Below are positions 7,760 to 16,659 of a DNA stretch of 45,886 nt, one piece after another. This DNA comes from Ruminococcus flavefaciens. GTDB taxonomy: Bacteria; Bacillota; Clostridia; Oscillospirales; Ruminococcaceae. The stretch spans positions 1-45,886 of the forward strand of contig DFHF01000065.1 of assembly GCA_002371825.1 (NCBI GenBank), read 5' to 3'. A program made the translations under genes and the position numbers. Every line of letters starts with the position of its first letter. Within the stretch, counting starts at the first letter, position 1. Below the pieces are notes generated by a model, which ran no database searches, was not told the origin of the DNA, and saw only the letters and a program-made list of their open reading frames with translations.

Positions 7760-8929
7760 TTATACCTCCCTGCGGCATATCTTTCCGTTTATCATTACAA
7801 GCGCAGGCTCTGACATAAGGTCGAGAGGATTCTCGCCCTTGCGGTAGAGCTGGATATCAGCGTCCTTTCCGGGAGCGAGGGAACCGGTCTCTTCGTCGAT
7901 CCCAAGTATCTCAGCCGGATTGATGGTCAGCATTTTCAGCGCCTCCATAGTATCGAGGCCGCCCTTTACTGCTGCCTGAGCTGACAGGGGAAGGTACTGT
8001 ATCGGGATAACTGTGTGGTCTGTGCATATTGCCAGCTTAACGCCGTTTTCATGCATTGTTGAGGCATTTTTTAGTTCGAGTCCCTTCATTTCGGGCTTGC
8101 AGCGGTCACAGATTATCGGTCCGCATATTACCGGGACCTTCTGCTCTGCTATTATATCGGCTATTTTCCAGCCCTCTGTTCCGTGGATTATTACCGGGTC
8201 GAGAGAGAATTCCTTGGCTATCCTTATGGCTGTACAGATATCATCTGCACGGTGGCAGTGGAAAAAGGCCTTCATCTTGCGGTCAAGCAGAGGCATAAGT
8301 GCCTCGCATTTTATATCATACTCCGGCGGGTCGTAGTTTTCGCTGTCGGAGTAGTAGCTGTCCATATCGTGTACATAACGGCGGGCCTTGTAGAGTCCCT
8401 CACGAATGAGTGCGGCTACAGCCATTCTTGTTATGGGAGTCTCGGAGCGGTCATTATAGACGTTCTTCGGATTCTCTCCCATGGCGAATTTTATGCCGCA
8501 GGGCTTTACCAGCATATCATCTATGCGGCGGCCGTCGGTCTTTATAGCACATATCTCTCCGCCGCAGGCATTTGCACTGCCCGGTGAGGAGGCAACTGCG
8601 GTTATACCACGCATACGGGCCTCTTCAAAGCAGCGGTCAAAGGGATTTATGCCGTCGATAGCTCTCATCTGAGGAGTGAAGGGGTCTGTGGATTCATTGC
8701 AGTCGTCGCCCTCAAAATCAAGGCCGTCCTCGATAATGCCGAGATGTGTATGTGCGTCGATAAAGCCGGGGAGGACTGTTCCTCCCTGAGCGTCGATACT
8801 GTCCTCCGGCAGAGAATCCGGCACTCCTTCGCTGACGGCCTTTATGCAGCCGCCTTCAGTCAGGAGCCAGCCATTCTCGATGATGCCGGCTTCAGTCATT
8901 GTGATTATCCTTGCGTTATATATAAGCAT
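7760..8929 (-). CDS. Metal-dependent amidohydrolase, imidazolonepropionase-like
   Basis: A 389-residue amidohydrolase-superfamily enzyme. The N-terminal beta-sandwich segment leads to the metal motif GFIDAHTHLG at about 55-64. A histidine in the FFHCHRAD region, PVIIHGTEGW and the ICTDHT aspartate supply the other expected metal and catalytic residues, and the C-terminal MLTINPAEILGI...GSLAPGKDADI segment is typical of the COG1228 group. The substrate is not evident; such proteins are cyclic amidohydrolases, prolidases or deaminases. It lies 16 bp after aroK with GGGAG before the ATG and is followed after one base by the LRR-dockerin gene. A link to aromatic amino-acid synthesis is not obvious. 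Confidence 0.85.
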   Translation of the reverse strand: MLIYNARIITMTEAGIIENGWLLTEGGCIKAVSEGVPDSLPEDSIDAQGGTVLPGFIDAHTHLGIIEDGLDFEGDDCNESTDPFTPQMRAIDGINPFDRCFEEARMRGITAVASSPGSANACGGEICAIKTDGRRIDDMLVKPCGIKFAMGENPKNVYNDRSETPITRMAVAALIREGLYKARRYVHDMDSYYSDSENYDPPEYDIKCEALMPLLDRKMKAFFHCHRADDICTAIRIAKEFSLDPVIIHGTEGWKIADIIAEQKVPVICGPIICDRCKPEMKGLELKNASTMHENGVKLAICTDHTVIPIQYLPLSAQAAVKGGLDTMEALKMLTINPAEILGIDEETGSLAPGKDADIQLYRKGENPLDLMSEPALVMINGKICRREV

Positions 8930-8945
8930 ATCTGTCTCCCGTCGC

Positions 8946-9443
8946 TTATTTCCTGACAGCGGCAGCGATCTTTTCCGCAGTTTCCACGGGGCTTCCGCCG
9001 CAGTCTATCTGTATAGTCGAATTCTGGAGGTATACGCTTCTGCGCTGATCGTAGAGCGCCCGGAGCTCCTCCTTTGTGGAGCGCATAACTATGGGGCGGT
9101 TTTCGTCGTCCTTGATACGCTCATAGCAGGTCTCGAAAGGAACATCGAGGAATACTATTGCACTTCCGGCAGCTTTTGCGGCAGCAGCGGTATCAGGATT
9201 CAGCATTGCTCCGCCGCCGCAGGCCGCTACTATGGTCTTGCCGCAGAGAGATCTTACTATCTCCGCTTCTGTCCTGCGGAAGAAGGGCTCGCCTTTCTGC
9301 TCGAATATTTCAGGTATTGTCATATCCAGTGTCCGCACTATAAGGTCATCGGTATCTGTGAAGCCGCAGCCTGTCTTTTTTGCTGCAAGCTTGCCTACAG
9401 TGGTCTTTCCGCAGCCCATGAAGCCGCATAAAAAAACTGTCAT
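8946..9443 (-). CDS. aroK: Shikimate kinase
   Basis: AroK phosphorylates shikimate with ATP to shikimate-3-phosphate in aromatic amino-acid synthesis. The protein has 165 residues, normal for the family. The P-loop GFMGCGKTT lies at 7-15, the DTDD Mg/shikimate motif near 31-34, FRRTEAEIV with the shikimate-binding Arg near 56-65, and ACGGGAML follows. GGAGG is seven bases before the ATG. The gene lies 24 bp after aroE, the preceding enzyme of the same pathway, so the pair is a functional unit inside the operon. Confidence 0.95.
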   Translation of the reverse strand: MTVFLCGFMGCGKTTVGKLAAKKTGCGFTDTDDLIVRTLDMTIPEIFEQKGEPFFRRTEAEIVRSLCGKTIVAACGGGAMLNPDTAAAAKAAGSAIVFLDVPFETCYERIKDDENRPIVMRSTKEELRALYDQRRSVYLQNSTIQIDCGGSPVETAEKIAAAVRK

Positions 9444-9467
9444 AGCTTTCCTCCGTTCGGATGATCA

Positions 9468-10301
9468 TTATTTGTTCATTGCGTTTACCGCTTCCTCGAC
9501 CTCTGAGATTATCTTTGCGACATCTTCAGCAGGGAAGCTTCCGCCGTACCATATCTCGTGAGCCTTTACTGCCTGATATACCAGCATTGCTGTTCCGCCT
9601 ACGGCAGTTTTTCCCATAGCTCTTGCCTTTTTCATCAGCAGGGTCTCTGTGGGATTGTAGATAACATCGAAAACGCTTCCGCAGTTCTCAATAACACTGT
9701 CGCTTACGGCGCAGGCCTCCGTCTTCGGGTACATTCCTACGGGAGTTGCGTTTATCAGCAGGTCGAAACAGCCTTCCAGCGAGGAGATATCCGCTATCTT
9801 CACTGAGGCTCCGGAGCATTTTTCAAGTATCTCAGCCATAAGAGCCTGTGCATTCTTTACGTCCTGAGGAATTACGGCAAGAGTGATCCTGCCGCCGTGA
9901 AGAGCAGTCTCAATGGCTATCATGCGGCCTACTCCGCCGCAGCCGAGTATGGCAACATTTCCGCCGATAGGAAGTCCCTCGGCAGAGCGGAGGAATCCGT
10001 CACAGTCGGTATTGTAGCCGATAAGTTTTCCGTTGTCGTTTTTTATGCAGTTTACAGAGTTGTATCTTTCAGCGCTGTCAGCAAGCTCGTCCATAAGCGG
10101 GATAACTGCCTGCTTATGGGGGATAGTTACGTTCATTCCCATGTGCTCCTCAAGCAGTCTGCGGCTTGAAGCGATATCCTCAGGAGCTATATCGATGAGA
10201 GAATACTCTCCCGCATAGCCGCTGAGCGCAAACAGCTTTTCGTGTATGAGCGGAGACATGGAATGTCCCAGCGGATGTCCTGTAAGTGCAAACTTATTCA
10301 T
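9468..10301 (-). CDS. aroE: Shikimate dehydrogenase
   Basis: AroE reduces 3-dehydroshikimate to shikimate with NADPH. The protein has 277 residues. The substrate-binding domain carries GHPLGHSMSP at 8-17 and NVTIPHK with the catalytic Lys63; NTDCDGF gives the partner Asp, and the nucleotide-binding loop is ILGCGGVGR near 123. An upstream in-frame TTG at 10319 exists, but the ATG at 10301 has GGAG eight bases before it and begins the conserved domain directly. The ATG overlaps the end of fabD by eight bases, showing tight coupling of a fatty-acid gene with shikimate genes. Confidence 0.95.
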   Translation of the reverse strand: MNKFALTGHPLGHSMSPLIHEKLFALSGYAGEYSLIDIAPEDIASSRRLLEEHMGMNVTIPHKQAVIPLMDELADSAERYNSVNCIKNDNGKLIGYNTDCDGFLRSAEGLPIGGNVAILGCGGVGRMIAIETALHGGRITLAVIPQDVKNAQALMAEILEKCSGASVKIADISSLEGCFDLLINATPVGMYPKTEACAVSDSVIENCGSVFDVIYNPTETLLMKKARAMGKTAVGGTAMLVYQAVKAHEIWYGGSFPAEDVAKIISEVEEAVNAMNK

Positions 10302-11208
10302 ATATAGCAGCTCCTTCAAGTGTGGCCATATTCTCTACATTGCAGGCGGATACTCCGGAGAGTGTCTTTCTTACAAGGCCTGTAAGAGTTCTTCCGGGTC
10401 CGAATTCAACAAATCTGTCAGCACCGGCTTCTGTCATTGCAGCAAGCTCTGATGTGAAGCGTACAGGGGAGACGATGTGCTTTGAAAGCAGTGAAGCCAT
10501 ATCTGAGAAGTCTGTGAGCTCTCCGCCGGTAACATTAGAGTAGTATTTAACATTCGGCTGGGCAAATGTGATGCTCTTTGCGGCTTCATAGAAAAGCTCT
10601 GCTGCAGGCTGCATAAGCTTTGAGTGGAAGGCGCCTGCTACCTTAAGAGGCATTACTCTTGCCTTCTTTTCTGCAAATACAGGAGTTACCTCTTCGATGC
10701 CTTCGGGAGTTCCTGCAATAACTGTCTGGAGAGGGGAATTGTAGTTTACAGGTACTACATATTCCTTGGCAGCAGCACAAACCTCTTCAACCACTGATGC
10801 CTCGACCTTTACTACAGCGGCCATTGCCCCCTTTGTCTGGGAGACAGCCTCTTCCATTGCAGCTGCTCTTGCCTTTATAAGGCGGAATGCATCTTCAAGG
10901 GAAACCATTCCGGAAGCATACATTGCTGCATACTCGCCGAGAGAGTGTCCTGCAACTCCGTCAAAGGTGTAGCCCTTTGACTGCGCTGCCTTGAGGCATA
11001 TAATGGAGGTTGCCATGATTGCCGGCTGGGAGTTGATAGTGCGGCCCAGCTCCTCAGCGGAAGCTTCAAGACATATTTTTTCAAGATCCATGCCTAAAAT
11101 ATCTGAGCCTGCTTCGTAAACCTGACGCAACTCGGGCATTGCTGCGACGATGTCTCCGCCCATACCTGGTACCTGGGCTCCCTGTCCGGAAAATAGTGAA
11201 ATTGTCAT
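10294..11208 (-). CDS. fabD: Malonyl-CoA:ACP transacylase
   Basis: FabD transfers malonyl groups from CoA to acyl carrier protein, feeding the elongation enzymes encoded on the other strand. The protein has 304 residues. The FSGQGAQ motif opens the fold (6-12), the nucleophile Ser89 sits in GHSLGE, and the catalytic His in GAFHSKLM follows near 198. A typical FVEFGPGRTLTGL segment lies near the end. AAAGGA precedes the ATG by 11 bases. It is the first gene of the minus-strand operon fabD-aroE-aroK-amidohydrolase-LRR/dockerin and diverges from fabH over a 251-bp region, so it is split from the rest of the fab genes. Confidence 0.95.
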   Translation of the reverse strand: MTISLFSGQGAQVPGMGGDIVAAMPELRQVYEAGSDILGMDLEKICLEASAEELGRTINSQPAIMATSIICLKAAQSKGYTFDGVAGHSLGEYAAMYASGMVSLEDAFRLIKARAAAMEEAVSQTKGAMAAVVKVEASVVEEVCAAAKEYVVPVNYNSPLQTVIAGTPEGIEEVTPVFAEKKARVMPLKVAGAFHSKLMQPAAELFYEAAKSITFAQPNVKYYSNVTGGELTDFSDMASLLSKHIVSPVRFTSELAAMTEAGADRFVEFGPGRTLTGLVRKTLSGVSACNVENMATLEGAAIYE

Positions 11209-11282
11209 AATTGATACGTTCCTTTCTGTGCGTTATACATAATGTAATGTTTTAGATGCCGAATATCCCCAGTATTTTTTGT

Positions 11283-11340
11283 GCAAAAAGACGATATTTT
11301 ATTTTTGTGATGATTAAGTGCTAAAATATCGTTGCAAAAA
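11283..11340. promoter_or_regulatory. Long inverted repeat between fabD and fabH, candidate operator
   Basis: ACGATATTTTA (11291-11301) is a perfect inverted copy of TAAAATATCGT (11322-11332), separated by 20 bp. The 7-bp direct repeat GCAAAAA flanks it at 11283-11289 and 11334-11340. The right arm touches the -35 box of the fabH promoter. The position suits a regulator of both divergent operons (a role played by FabT or FapR in other Firmicutes), but neither consensus is clearly present. Confidence 0.5.
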
Positions 11341-11360
11341 ATCCGGAAATGATTTACAAT
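11332..11360 (+). promoter_or_regulatory. Sigma-A promoter of the fatty-acid synthesis operon
   Basis: TTGCAA (11332-11337) and TACAAT (11355-11360) are 17 bp apart. The transcript would start near 11367 and carry a leader of about 93 nt with a small GGGT/ACCC hairpin at about 11371-11384. Confidence 0.7.
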
Positions 11361-11459
11361 ATAAATATGTGGGTCATTGCACCCATATATACTATAACAT
11401 ATTTTTTTTAGTTTTACAACTATATTTTTACAATTTAAGATTTATAAGGAGATTTTTTA

Positions 11460-12452
11460 ATGGGAATAAACATTCTGGGAATGGGAAGGTATGTCCCTGA
11501 GCAGGTATTGACCAACGACGACTTCACTCGCTTTATCGAGACTAATGATGAGTGGATAAGGACACGCACCGGTATTGTAAGCAGGCCTATGGCCGGCTGG
11601 GAGCCAACGTGGTATATGGGCAAGCAGGCTGCTCTGAGGGCTATCGAAAATGCAGGTATCTCTCCTGAGGATATCGCTCTGGTCATATCTACTACGGCTA
11701 CGGCTGATTTTCACACTCCCAGTATGGCGAGCATCATCCAGCATGAGACCGGAGCTGTAAATGCCGGTGCCTTCGATCTGAATGCTGCCTGCACCGGATT
11801 TGTTTATGCTCTCGATACAGCAAGACGCTTCGTTGAGACTGACAGGTCAATGAAATATATCCTGATAGTGGCAAATGAGTCACTTTCAAGGTTCCTCGAC
11901 TTTACTGACAGAGGTTCGTGCATCCTCTTCGGAGACGGTGCTGCTGCTGCAGTCATAGAGTACAGCGATAAGCTCTATTCATCGGTGCTCGGTTCGGACG
12001 GAAGCGGCGGAAAGTTCCTCTATGCCCGTTCTATGCAGGTAGCCCCGGAGGTGGCCTGCGATCCGCCGGAGGGATTTACGACTGATTATGCTGAAACTCC
12101 TCTCCATAAACTTCATCAGGACGGAAAGGATGTATATAAATTTGCAGTTCAGGCTCTGCCTAAGTCCTTTGAGGGCGCTGCTGAAAAGATCGGGATAACC
12201 AAGGATGACATCGACTGGTTCGTTCCTCATCAGGCTAATATAAGAATTATCGAAACTGCTGCAAAGAAGCTTGACGCTCCTATGGAGAAGTTTATAATAA
12301 CACTCGACCACTATGGAAATACATCAAGTGCCTCAATACCGTTGGCTCTTAGCGAATCCATCGATAAGGGCATTATAAAAAGAGGACAGAAGCTGGCTCT
12401 CATCGGATTCGGTGCGGGGCTTACATACGGCGGCATCATTCTTGAATATTAA
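11460..12452 (+). CDS. fabH: Beta-ketoacyl-ACP synthase III
   Basis: FabH condenses acetyl-CoA or a branched acyl-CoA with malonyl-ACP and so starts each fatty acid. The 330-residue thiolase-fold protein has Cys111 in NAACTGF, His in VPHQANIR near 252 and Asn in HYGNTSS near 282, the complete catalytic triad. The ATG follows AAGGAG. It is the first gene of the plus-strand operon. In an organism that takes up branched-chain volatile fatty acids, a primer preference for branched acyl-CoA would be plausible, but the sequence alone does not prove it. Confidence 0.96.
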   Translation: MGINILGMGRYVPEQVLTNDDFTRFIETNDEWIRTRTGIVSRPMAGWEPTWYMGKQAALRAIENAGISPEDIALVISTTATADFHTPSMASIIQHETGAVNAGAFDLNAACTGFVYALDTARRFVETDRSMKYILIVANESLSRFLDFTDRGSCILFGDGAAAAVIEYSDKLYSSVLGSDGSGGKFLYARSMQVAPEVACDPPEGFTTDYAETPLHKLHQDGKDVYKFAVQALPKSFEGAAEKIGITKDDIDWFVPHQANIRIIETAAKKLDAPMEKFIITLDHYGNTSSASIPLALSESIDKGIIKRGQKLALIGFGAGLTYGGIILEY

Positions 12453-12465
12453 AGGGAGTAAATTT

Positions 12466-13392
12466 ATGAAAACAAGGATCACAGAAATTTTAGGCTGCAA
12501 ATACCCGATAATACAGGGCGGCATGGCATGGGTCGCTGAACACACTCTGGCCTCTGCTGTTTCAAATGCAGGAGGAGTAGGACTTATTGCCGGCGGAAAT
12601 GCCCCTATAGATTATCTCCGTGAGCAGATAAGACTCTGCAAGGAAAAGACTGATAAGCCATTCGGAGTTAATATAATGCTCATGAGTCCGAATGCTGACG
12701 ATCTGGCTCAGCTCGTGATCGACGAGAATGTAAAGGTCATCACTACCGGAGCAGGAAATCCGGGGAAATATATGGAGGCATGGAAAAACGCCGGTATCAA
12801 GGTGATCCCTGTAGTTCCTTCCGTAGCTCTCGCTAAGAGAATGGAAAGATCCGGTGCTGATGCTGTTATTGCTGAAGGCACTGAGTCAGGCGGACATATC
12901 GGTGACAATACCACTATGTGTCTTGTGCCTCAGGTAGTCGATGCTCTGGAAATACCTGTGATAGCTGCCGGCGGTATCGCTGACGGAAGAGGTATGGCTG
13001 CAGCATTTATGCTGGGAGCTGAGGGTGTGCAGATAGGTACACGTTTCCTCGCTTCTGAAGAGTGTCAGATACATCCGACTTTCAAGGACCTTGTTATAAA
13101 GGCAAAGGATACAGACAGCGTCGTAACAGGCCGCTACACCGGCCATCCGTGCCGCAATGTCAAGACAAAATTCGCAAAGAAGCTCGAAAAGGGCGAAAGA
13201 GACGGTTCACTCTCTCCTGAGGAGTTTGAACAGCTTACAGTAGGTGCGCTCCGCCGTGCTGTAGTTGACGGAGATCTTGAAAGCGGCTCCTTCCTCTGCG
13301 GAGCGATTGCCGGTATGATAAATGATATCAAGCCCTGCGCTGATATCGTCAGGGAGATAAACGACGGCGCTGAGAAGCTCCTGAAGTTATAA
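12466..13392 (+). CDS. fabK: FMN-dependent enoyl-ACP reductase II
   Basis: FabK reduces trans-2-enoyl-ACP with NAD(P)H and FMN, the last step of each elongation cycle. The protein has 308 residues in a TIM barrel of the nitronate-monooxygenase superfamily. PIIQGGMAWVA opens the barrel, AEGTESGGHIG holds the catalytic/FMN region near 140, and PVIAAGGIADGRGMAAAF plus EGVQIGTRFLAS form the phosphate-binding part. The ATG at 12466 follows AGGGAG; an upstream in-frame extension overlaps fabH and is unlikely. FabK is the triclosan-insensitive alternative to FabI, and no fabI occurs in this window. Confidence 0.95.
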   Translation: MKTRITEILGCKYPIIQGGMAWVAEHTLASAVSNAGGVGLIAGGNAPIDYLREQIRLCKEKTDKPFGVNIMLMSPNADDLAQLVIDENVKVITTGAGNPGKYMEAWKNAGIKVIPVVPSVALAKRMERSGADAVIAEGTESGGHIGDNTTMCLVPQVVDALEIPVIAAGGIADGRGMAAAFMLGAEGVQIGTRFLASEECQIHPTFKDLVIKAKDTDSVVTGRYTGHPCRNVKTKFAKKLEKGERDGSLSPEEFEQLTVGALRRAVVDGDLESGSFLCGAIAGMINDIKPCADIVREINDGAEKLLKL

Positions 13393-13470
13393 AACGGCTT
13401 CGGCTGCACAGCCGGATGATAATTTTAGTTTATCAATGTTCTATATTGATATATATTATGGAGGTAATTT

Positions 13471-14211
13471 ATGGCAACAGCATTAGTAACAGGCGCTTCG
13501 CAGGGAATCGGAGCGTGTATCGCAAAAAGACTTGCAAAGGATGGCTTTGATATAGCTGTCAACCACTACCCCAGTGAAGGCGATAAGGCCAAGGCTATTG
13601 AAGTAGCTGAAGAGTGCAGAGCTCTCGGCGTCAAGGCTGAGATATTTGCTGCGGATGTGTCAAAATTTGAGGACTGTGAGGCTATGGTCAAGGCAGTCAA
13701 GGAGACTTTTGGCTCTATTGAGGTGCTGGTAAACAATGCCGGCATCACTAAGGACAAGCTTCTGGCTCGTATGTCTGAGGACGAATATGATGCAGTTATC
13801 GCAGTTAATCAGAAGAGCATCTTCAATATGCTCAAGAATGTGTGCAGCGTTATGCTCAAGCAGAAATTCGGCCGTATAGTAAATGTTTCTTCTGTTGCAG
13901 GTCTTTACGGAAACCCCGGACAGATAAACTACTCAGCTTCAAAGGCTGCTGTTATCGGTATGACAAAGACTATTGCCAAAGAGTACGGCAAGAAGAATAT
14001 CACCTGCAACGCTGTAGCTCCCGGACTTATCAGAACACCTATGACTGATGTTCTCAGTGATGAGATAAAGGCTAAAATGCTGGAAGCAGTTGCTCTGAAG
14101 CGCTATGGTGAGCCTGAGGAGATCGCTTCTGTTGTTTCGTTCCTTGTCTCTGAAGACGCTTCCTACGTTACCGGACAGGTGATCGAGATATCCGGCGGAC
14201 TTTCTATGTGA
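13471..14211 (+). CDS. fabG: 3-oxoacyl-ACP reductase
   Basis: FabG reduces 3-oxoacyl-ACP to 3-hydroxyacyl-ACP with NADPH. It is a 246-residue short-chain dehydrogenase with nucleotide-binding TGASQGIG (7-14), NNAG (88-91), catalytic Ser near 140-141, and YSASK (Tyr154, Lys158). TATGGAGG precedes the ATG. The 78-bp gap after fabK contains a small CGGCTG/CAGCCG hairpin without a T-tract, so the operon probably continues through it. Confidence 0.95.
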   Translation: MATALVTGASQGIGACIAKRLAKDGFDIAVNHYPSEGDKAKAIEVAEECRALGVKAEIFAADVSKFEDCEAMVKAVKETFGSIEVLVNNAGITKDKLLARMSEDEYDAVIAVNQKSIFNMLKNVCSVMLKQKFGRIVNVSSVAGLYGNPGQINYSASKAAVIGMTKTIAKEYGKKNITCNAVAPGLIRTPMTDVLSDEIKAKMLEAVALKRYGEPEEIASVVSFLVSEDASYVTGQVIEISGGLSM

Positions 14212-14269
14212 GAAAAGATGTATCTTAAGATTTTTTATATAAATTATTATTGGTTTGAAAGGATTATAT

Positions 14270-15520
14270 ATGAGCAGAAGAGTCGTTATAACAGGAATGG
14301 GAGCCGTAACTCCTCTTGGTACCGGAGTTGACAAGTTTTGGGATGGAATAAAGGAAAATAAAATAGGCTTTTCATTTATCGACAGCTTTGATACTGAGCG
14401 CACAGGCATCAAAATAGCTGGCATAGTAAGAGATTTTGATGAGACTGCTTATTATGGTGTAAAGGGCTGCTTCGACAAGAAGGAAGCACGTCATATGGAA
14501 AGATTCACAAAGTATGCTGTGATATGTACAAATGAAGCCCTTGCAGATGCAGGCACTGATTTCTCTGACATTGATCCCTACAGGGCGGGTGTCATAGTCG
14601 GTTCAGGTATCGGCGGCATAGACTTCACATTGTCTGAACACACCAAGTATCTTGAAAAAGGCCCGAACAGGATATCAGCATTCTATATCCCTATGATGAT
14701 AAGCAATATGGCTGCCGGCACTATCTCTATGAAGACCGGTTTCAGAGGTGCTAATTTTGATATCACCACAGCCTGCGCTACAGCTACCCACTCAATTGGA
14801 GAGGCGTTCCGCAAGATAAAGGATGGATATCTTGATGTTGCTGTTGCAGGCGGTACAGAAAGTACAAATGTTGAGTTCACATTTGCAGGATTCGCAAATA
14901 TGAAGGCGCTCTGCAAGTCATCTGATCTGGAGAGAGCCTCTATCCCCTTTGATAAGGAGAGACATGGCTTTGTTCTCGGAGAGGGCTGCGGAGTAGTTGT
15001 TCTTGAAGAGTATGAACACGCAAAGGCAAGAGGAGCTAAGATCTATGCTGAAGTTGCCGGATACGGAGCTACCTGCGACGGATATCACATGACTTCACCA
15101 ATGCCTACAGGAGAGGCTGCCGGCATGGGTATGACTCTGGCTATGCAGGAGGCAGGTATCACTCCGGCTGAGGTTGACTATATCAACGCTCACGGAACTT
15201 CCACCGGCCTGAACGATAAGTACGAGACAGCTGCCATCAAGCTTGCTCTTGGCAAGGAAGCGTATAACGTAAAGATCAATTCTACTAAGTCAATGATAGG
15301 ACACCTTCTTGGCGCTGCCGGCGGTGTTGAGGCTATCATCTGTGCAAAGTCGATCCAGGAGGGATTCATCCACCGTACTATCGGTTACAAGGTGCCCGAT
15401 GAGGAGTGTGACCTCAATTACTGTACAGAGGGAAATATCCAGCAGGAAGTTCGTGCCGCTCTTTCAAATTCTCTCGGATTCGGCGGCCACAATGCTACAC
15501 TTTGCTTCAAGAAAATATAA
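14270..15520 (+). CDS. fabF: Beta-ketoacyl-ACP synthase II
   Basis: FabF is the elongating condensing enzyme. It has 416 residues, with the catalytic Cys169 in TTACATATHS and the two histidines in NAHGTST and SMIGHLLGAAGG. The N-terminus RRVVITGMGAVTPLG is typical of the family. An in-frame TTG at 14255 exists, but the ATG at 14270 is preceded by GAAAGGA at good spacing. It lies 58 bp after fabG and 18 bp before accB in the same operon. Confidence 0.96.
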   Translation: MSRRVVITGMGAVTPLGTGVDKFWDGIKENKIGFSFIDSFDTERTGIKIAGIVRDFDETAYYGVKGCFDKKEARHMERFTKYAVICTNEALADAGTDFSDIDPYRAGVIVGSGIGGIDFTLSEHTKYLEKGPNRISAFYIPMMISNMAAGTISMKTGFRGANFDITTACATATHSIGEAFRKIKDGYLDVAVAGGTESTNVEFTFAGFANMKALCKSSDLERASIPFDKERHGFVLGEGCGVVVLEEYEHAKARGAKIYAEVAGYGATCDGYHMTSPMPTGEAAGMGMTLAMQEAGITPAEVDYINAHGTSTGLNDKYETAAIKLALGKEAYNVKINSTKSMIGHLLGAAGGVEAIICAKSIQEGFIHRTIGYKVPDEECDLNYCTEGNIQQEVRAALSNSLGFGGHNATLCFKKI

Positions 15521-15538
15521 TAAAGGAGAAAATAAGGA

Positions 15539-16027
15539 ATGGAGAAGATCTACGGTCAGTTTGATATCGAAACAATTGAAAAAATCGCTGATATCGTCGA
15601 AGAAAAGGAGCTCTCTGAGATCACTCTTACTGACGGCGATAAGTCTATAACCATAAAGGGCAAGAGGATAATGCCTCCTCCGCCTGCTCCTATGCCTGTA
15701 CAGTTTATGGGAGCACCGGCGGCAAATACTCCTGCACCGCCTGCAGAGAGCACTCTCTCTGAGAGTGAGGCTGCTATGGCTGGTGAGATCAGCGGAAACA
15801 TGGTAAAGGCTCCTATCGTGGGTACATTCTATGCTGCTCCTTCACCGGATAAGGCTCCCTTCGTCAAGGTGGGAGACGAGGTCAAGAAGGGCGATGTTAT
15901 CATGATAATCGAGTCAATGAAGCTGATGAACGAGATACAGTCTGAGTTTGACGGTGTCGTTGACAAGATCCTTGTTGATGACGGTCAGGCTGTGGAATTC
16001 GATCAGCCTGTTATGATAATCAGATAA
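15539..16027 (+). CDS. accB: Biotin carboxyl carrier protein of acetyl-CoA carboxylase
   Basis: AccB carries carboxybiotin between biotin carboxylase and carboxyltransferase in malonyl-CoA synthesis. It has 162 residues: an N-terminal helical part, a Pro/Ala-rich linker at about 40-65, and the C-terminal biotinyl domain with ESMKLMNE holding the biotinylated Lys128 (the family motif is EAMKM; Ser replaces Ala, a known variant). AAGGAG lies ten bases before the ATG. Its stop overlaps the next gene's ATG by one base, so the unknown membrane protein downstream is translationally coupled to it. Confidence 0.95.
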   Translation: MEKIYGQFDIETIEKIADIVEEKELSEITLTDGDKSITIKGKRIMPPPPAPMPVQFMGAPAANTPAPPAESTLSESEAAMAGEISGNMVKAPIVGTFYAAPSPDKAPFVKVGDEVKKGDVIMIIESMKLMNEIQSEFDGVVDKILVDDGQAVEFDQPVMIIR

Positions 16028-16659
16028 TGAAACTCTCAGAACTGAAGTACATAACTCAGGATAATATTGATGAATCATATATCAATGTGACTTCGGCTGA
16101 GATGTTTGCGGAGATGCAGACCTATAATACTGAGGCTCTGCGGCTGCTCAGGAAAAGATATCAGTTCCTGCGTGATTTCTGGGGACTTGTCCTTTTGAAC
16201 GCTGTTGCCTCGTTTTTTGGCTTTTTTGCCATCAGCAGAAGCAATTCACTGCTCTACAGGCTATGCGGAGAAAGAGTGGGACCTTGTTTCCTGGTGACGG
16301 CGGCCTTTATCCTCGTCTTCGGATACTTTATCTTCTACCGCAAGTACTATAACTGGAAGGTCGGTTTTTTAATAACAATGATACTGCTCGTTTCGGTGAA
16401 TTGCTGTACAGCGGTCTGTGCGGCAGCTAATGCTGTTCTGCTTCATTTTATGGAGAAGATCGATAACGAGATAAAGGATCAGGCCGGTTATCCTTACTTC
16501 TCTCAGCTCGTTACCTCTTATATACGCGATGAGGAGAACGCAGATGAGGGTGTTATGGATGAGCCTGAACCAAAATATAGTTTTGATAAATACAGGATCA
16601 AGCCGGATGATGATATGGGGATGCTGGCAGATTCAGATATTGGGGAAATAAAAAAATGA
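16027..16659 (+). CDS. Unknown membrane protein A within the fatty-acid operon
   Basis: A 210-residue protein I do not recognise. A soluble N-terminal part (about 1-50) contains LKYITQ and EMQTYN. Three hydrophobic segments follow at about 56-78, 88-104 and 112-137, and the cytoplasmic tail contains DQAGYPYFSQLV and an acidic C-terminus. It begins on the last base of the accB stop and overlaps the next gene by four bases (ATGA). It shares a layout with protein B (16656): KYIT near the start, E-Q-YN before the membrane segments, and a GYPxF motif after them. The pair looks like paralogous subunits. A role in membrane lipid synthesis or enzyme localisation is only suggested by context. Confidence 0.8.
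   Translation: MKLSELKYITQDNIDESYINVTSAEMFAEMQTYNTEALRLLRKRYQFLRDFWGLVLLNAVASFFGFFAISRSNSLLYRLCGERVGPCFLVTAAFILVFGYFIFYRKYYNWKVGFLITMILLVSVNCCTAVCAAANAVLLHFMEKIDNEIKDQAGYPYFSQLVTSYIRDEENADEGVMDEPEPKYSFDKYRIKPDDDMGMLADSDIGEIKK

Noticed and set aside
10302..10319. Longer aroE start at TTG 10319
   Set aside because: The ATG at 10301 has GGAG at correct spacing and gives the family N-terminus directly.
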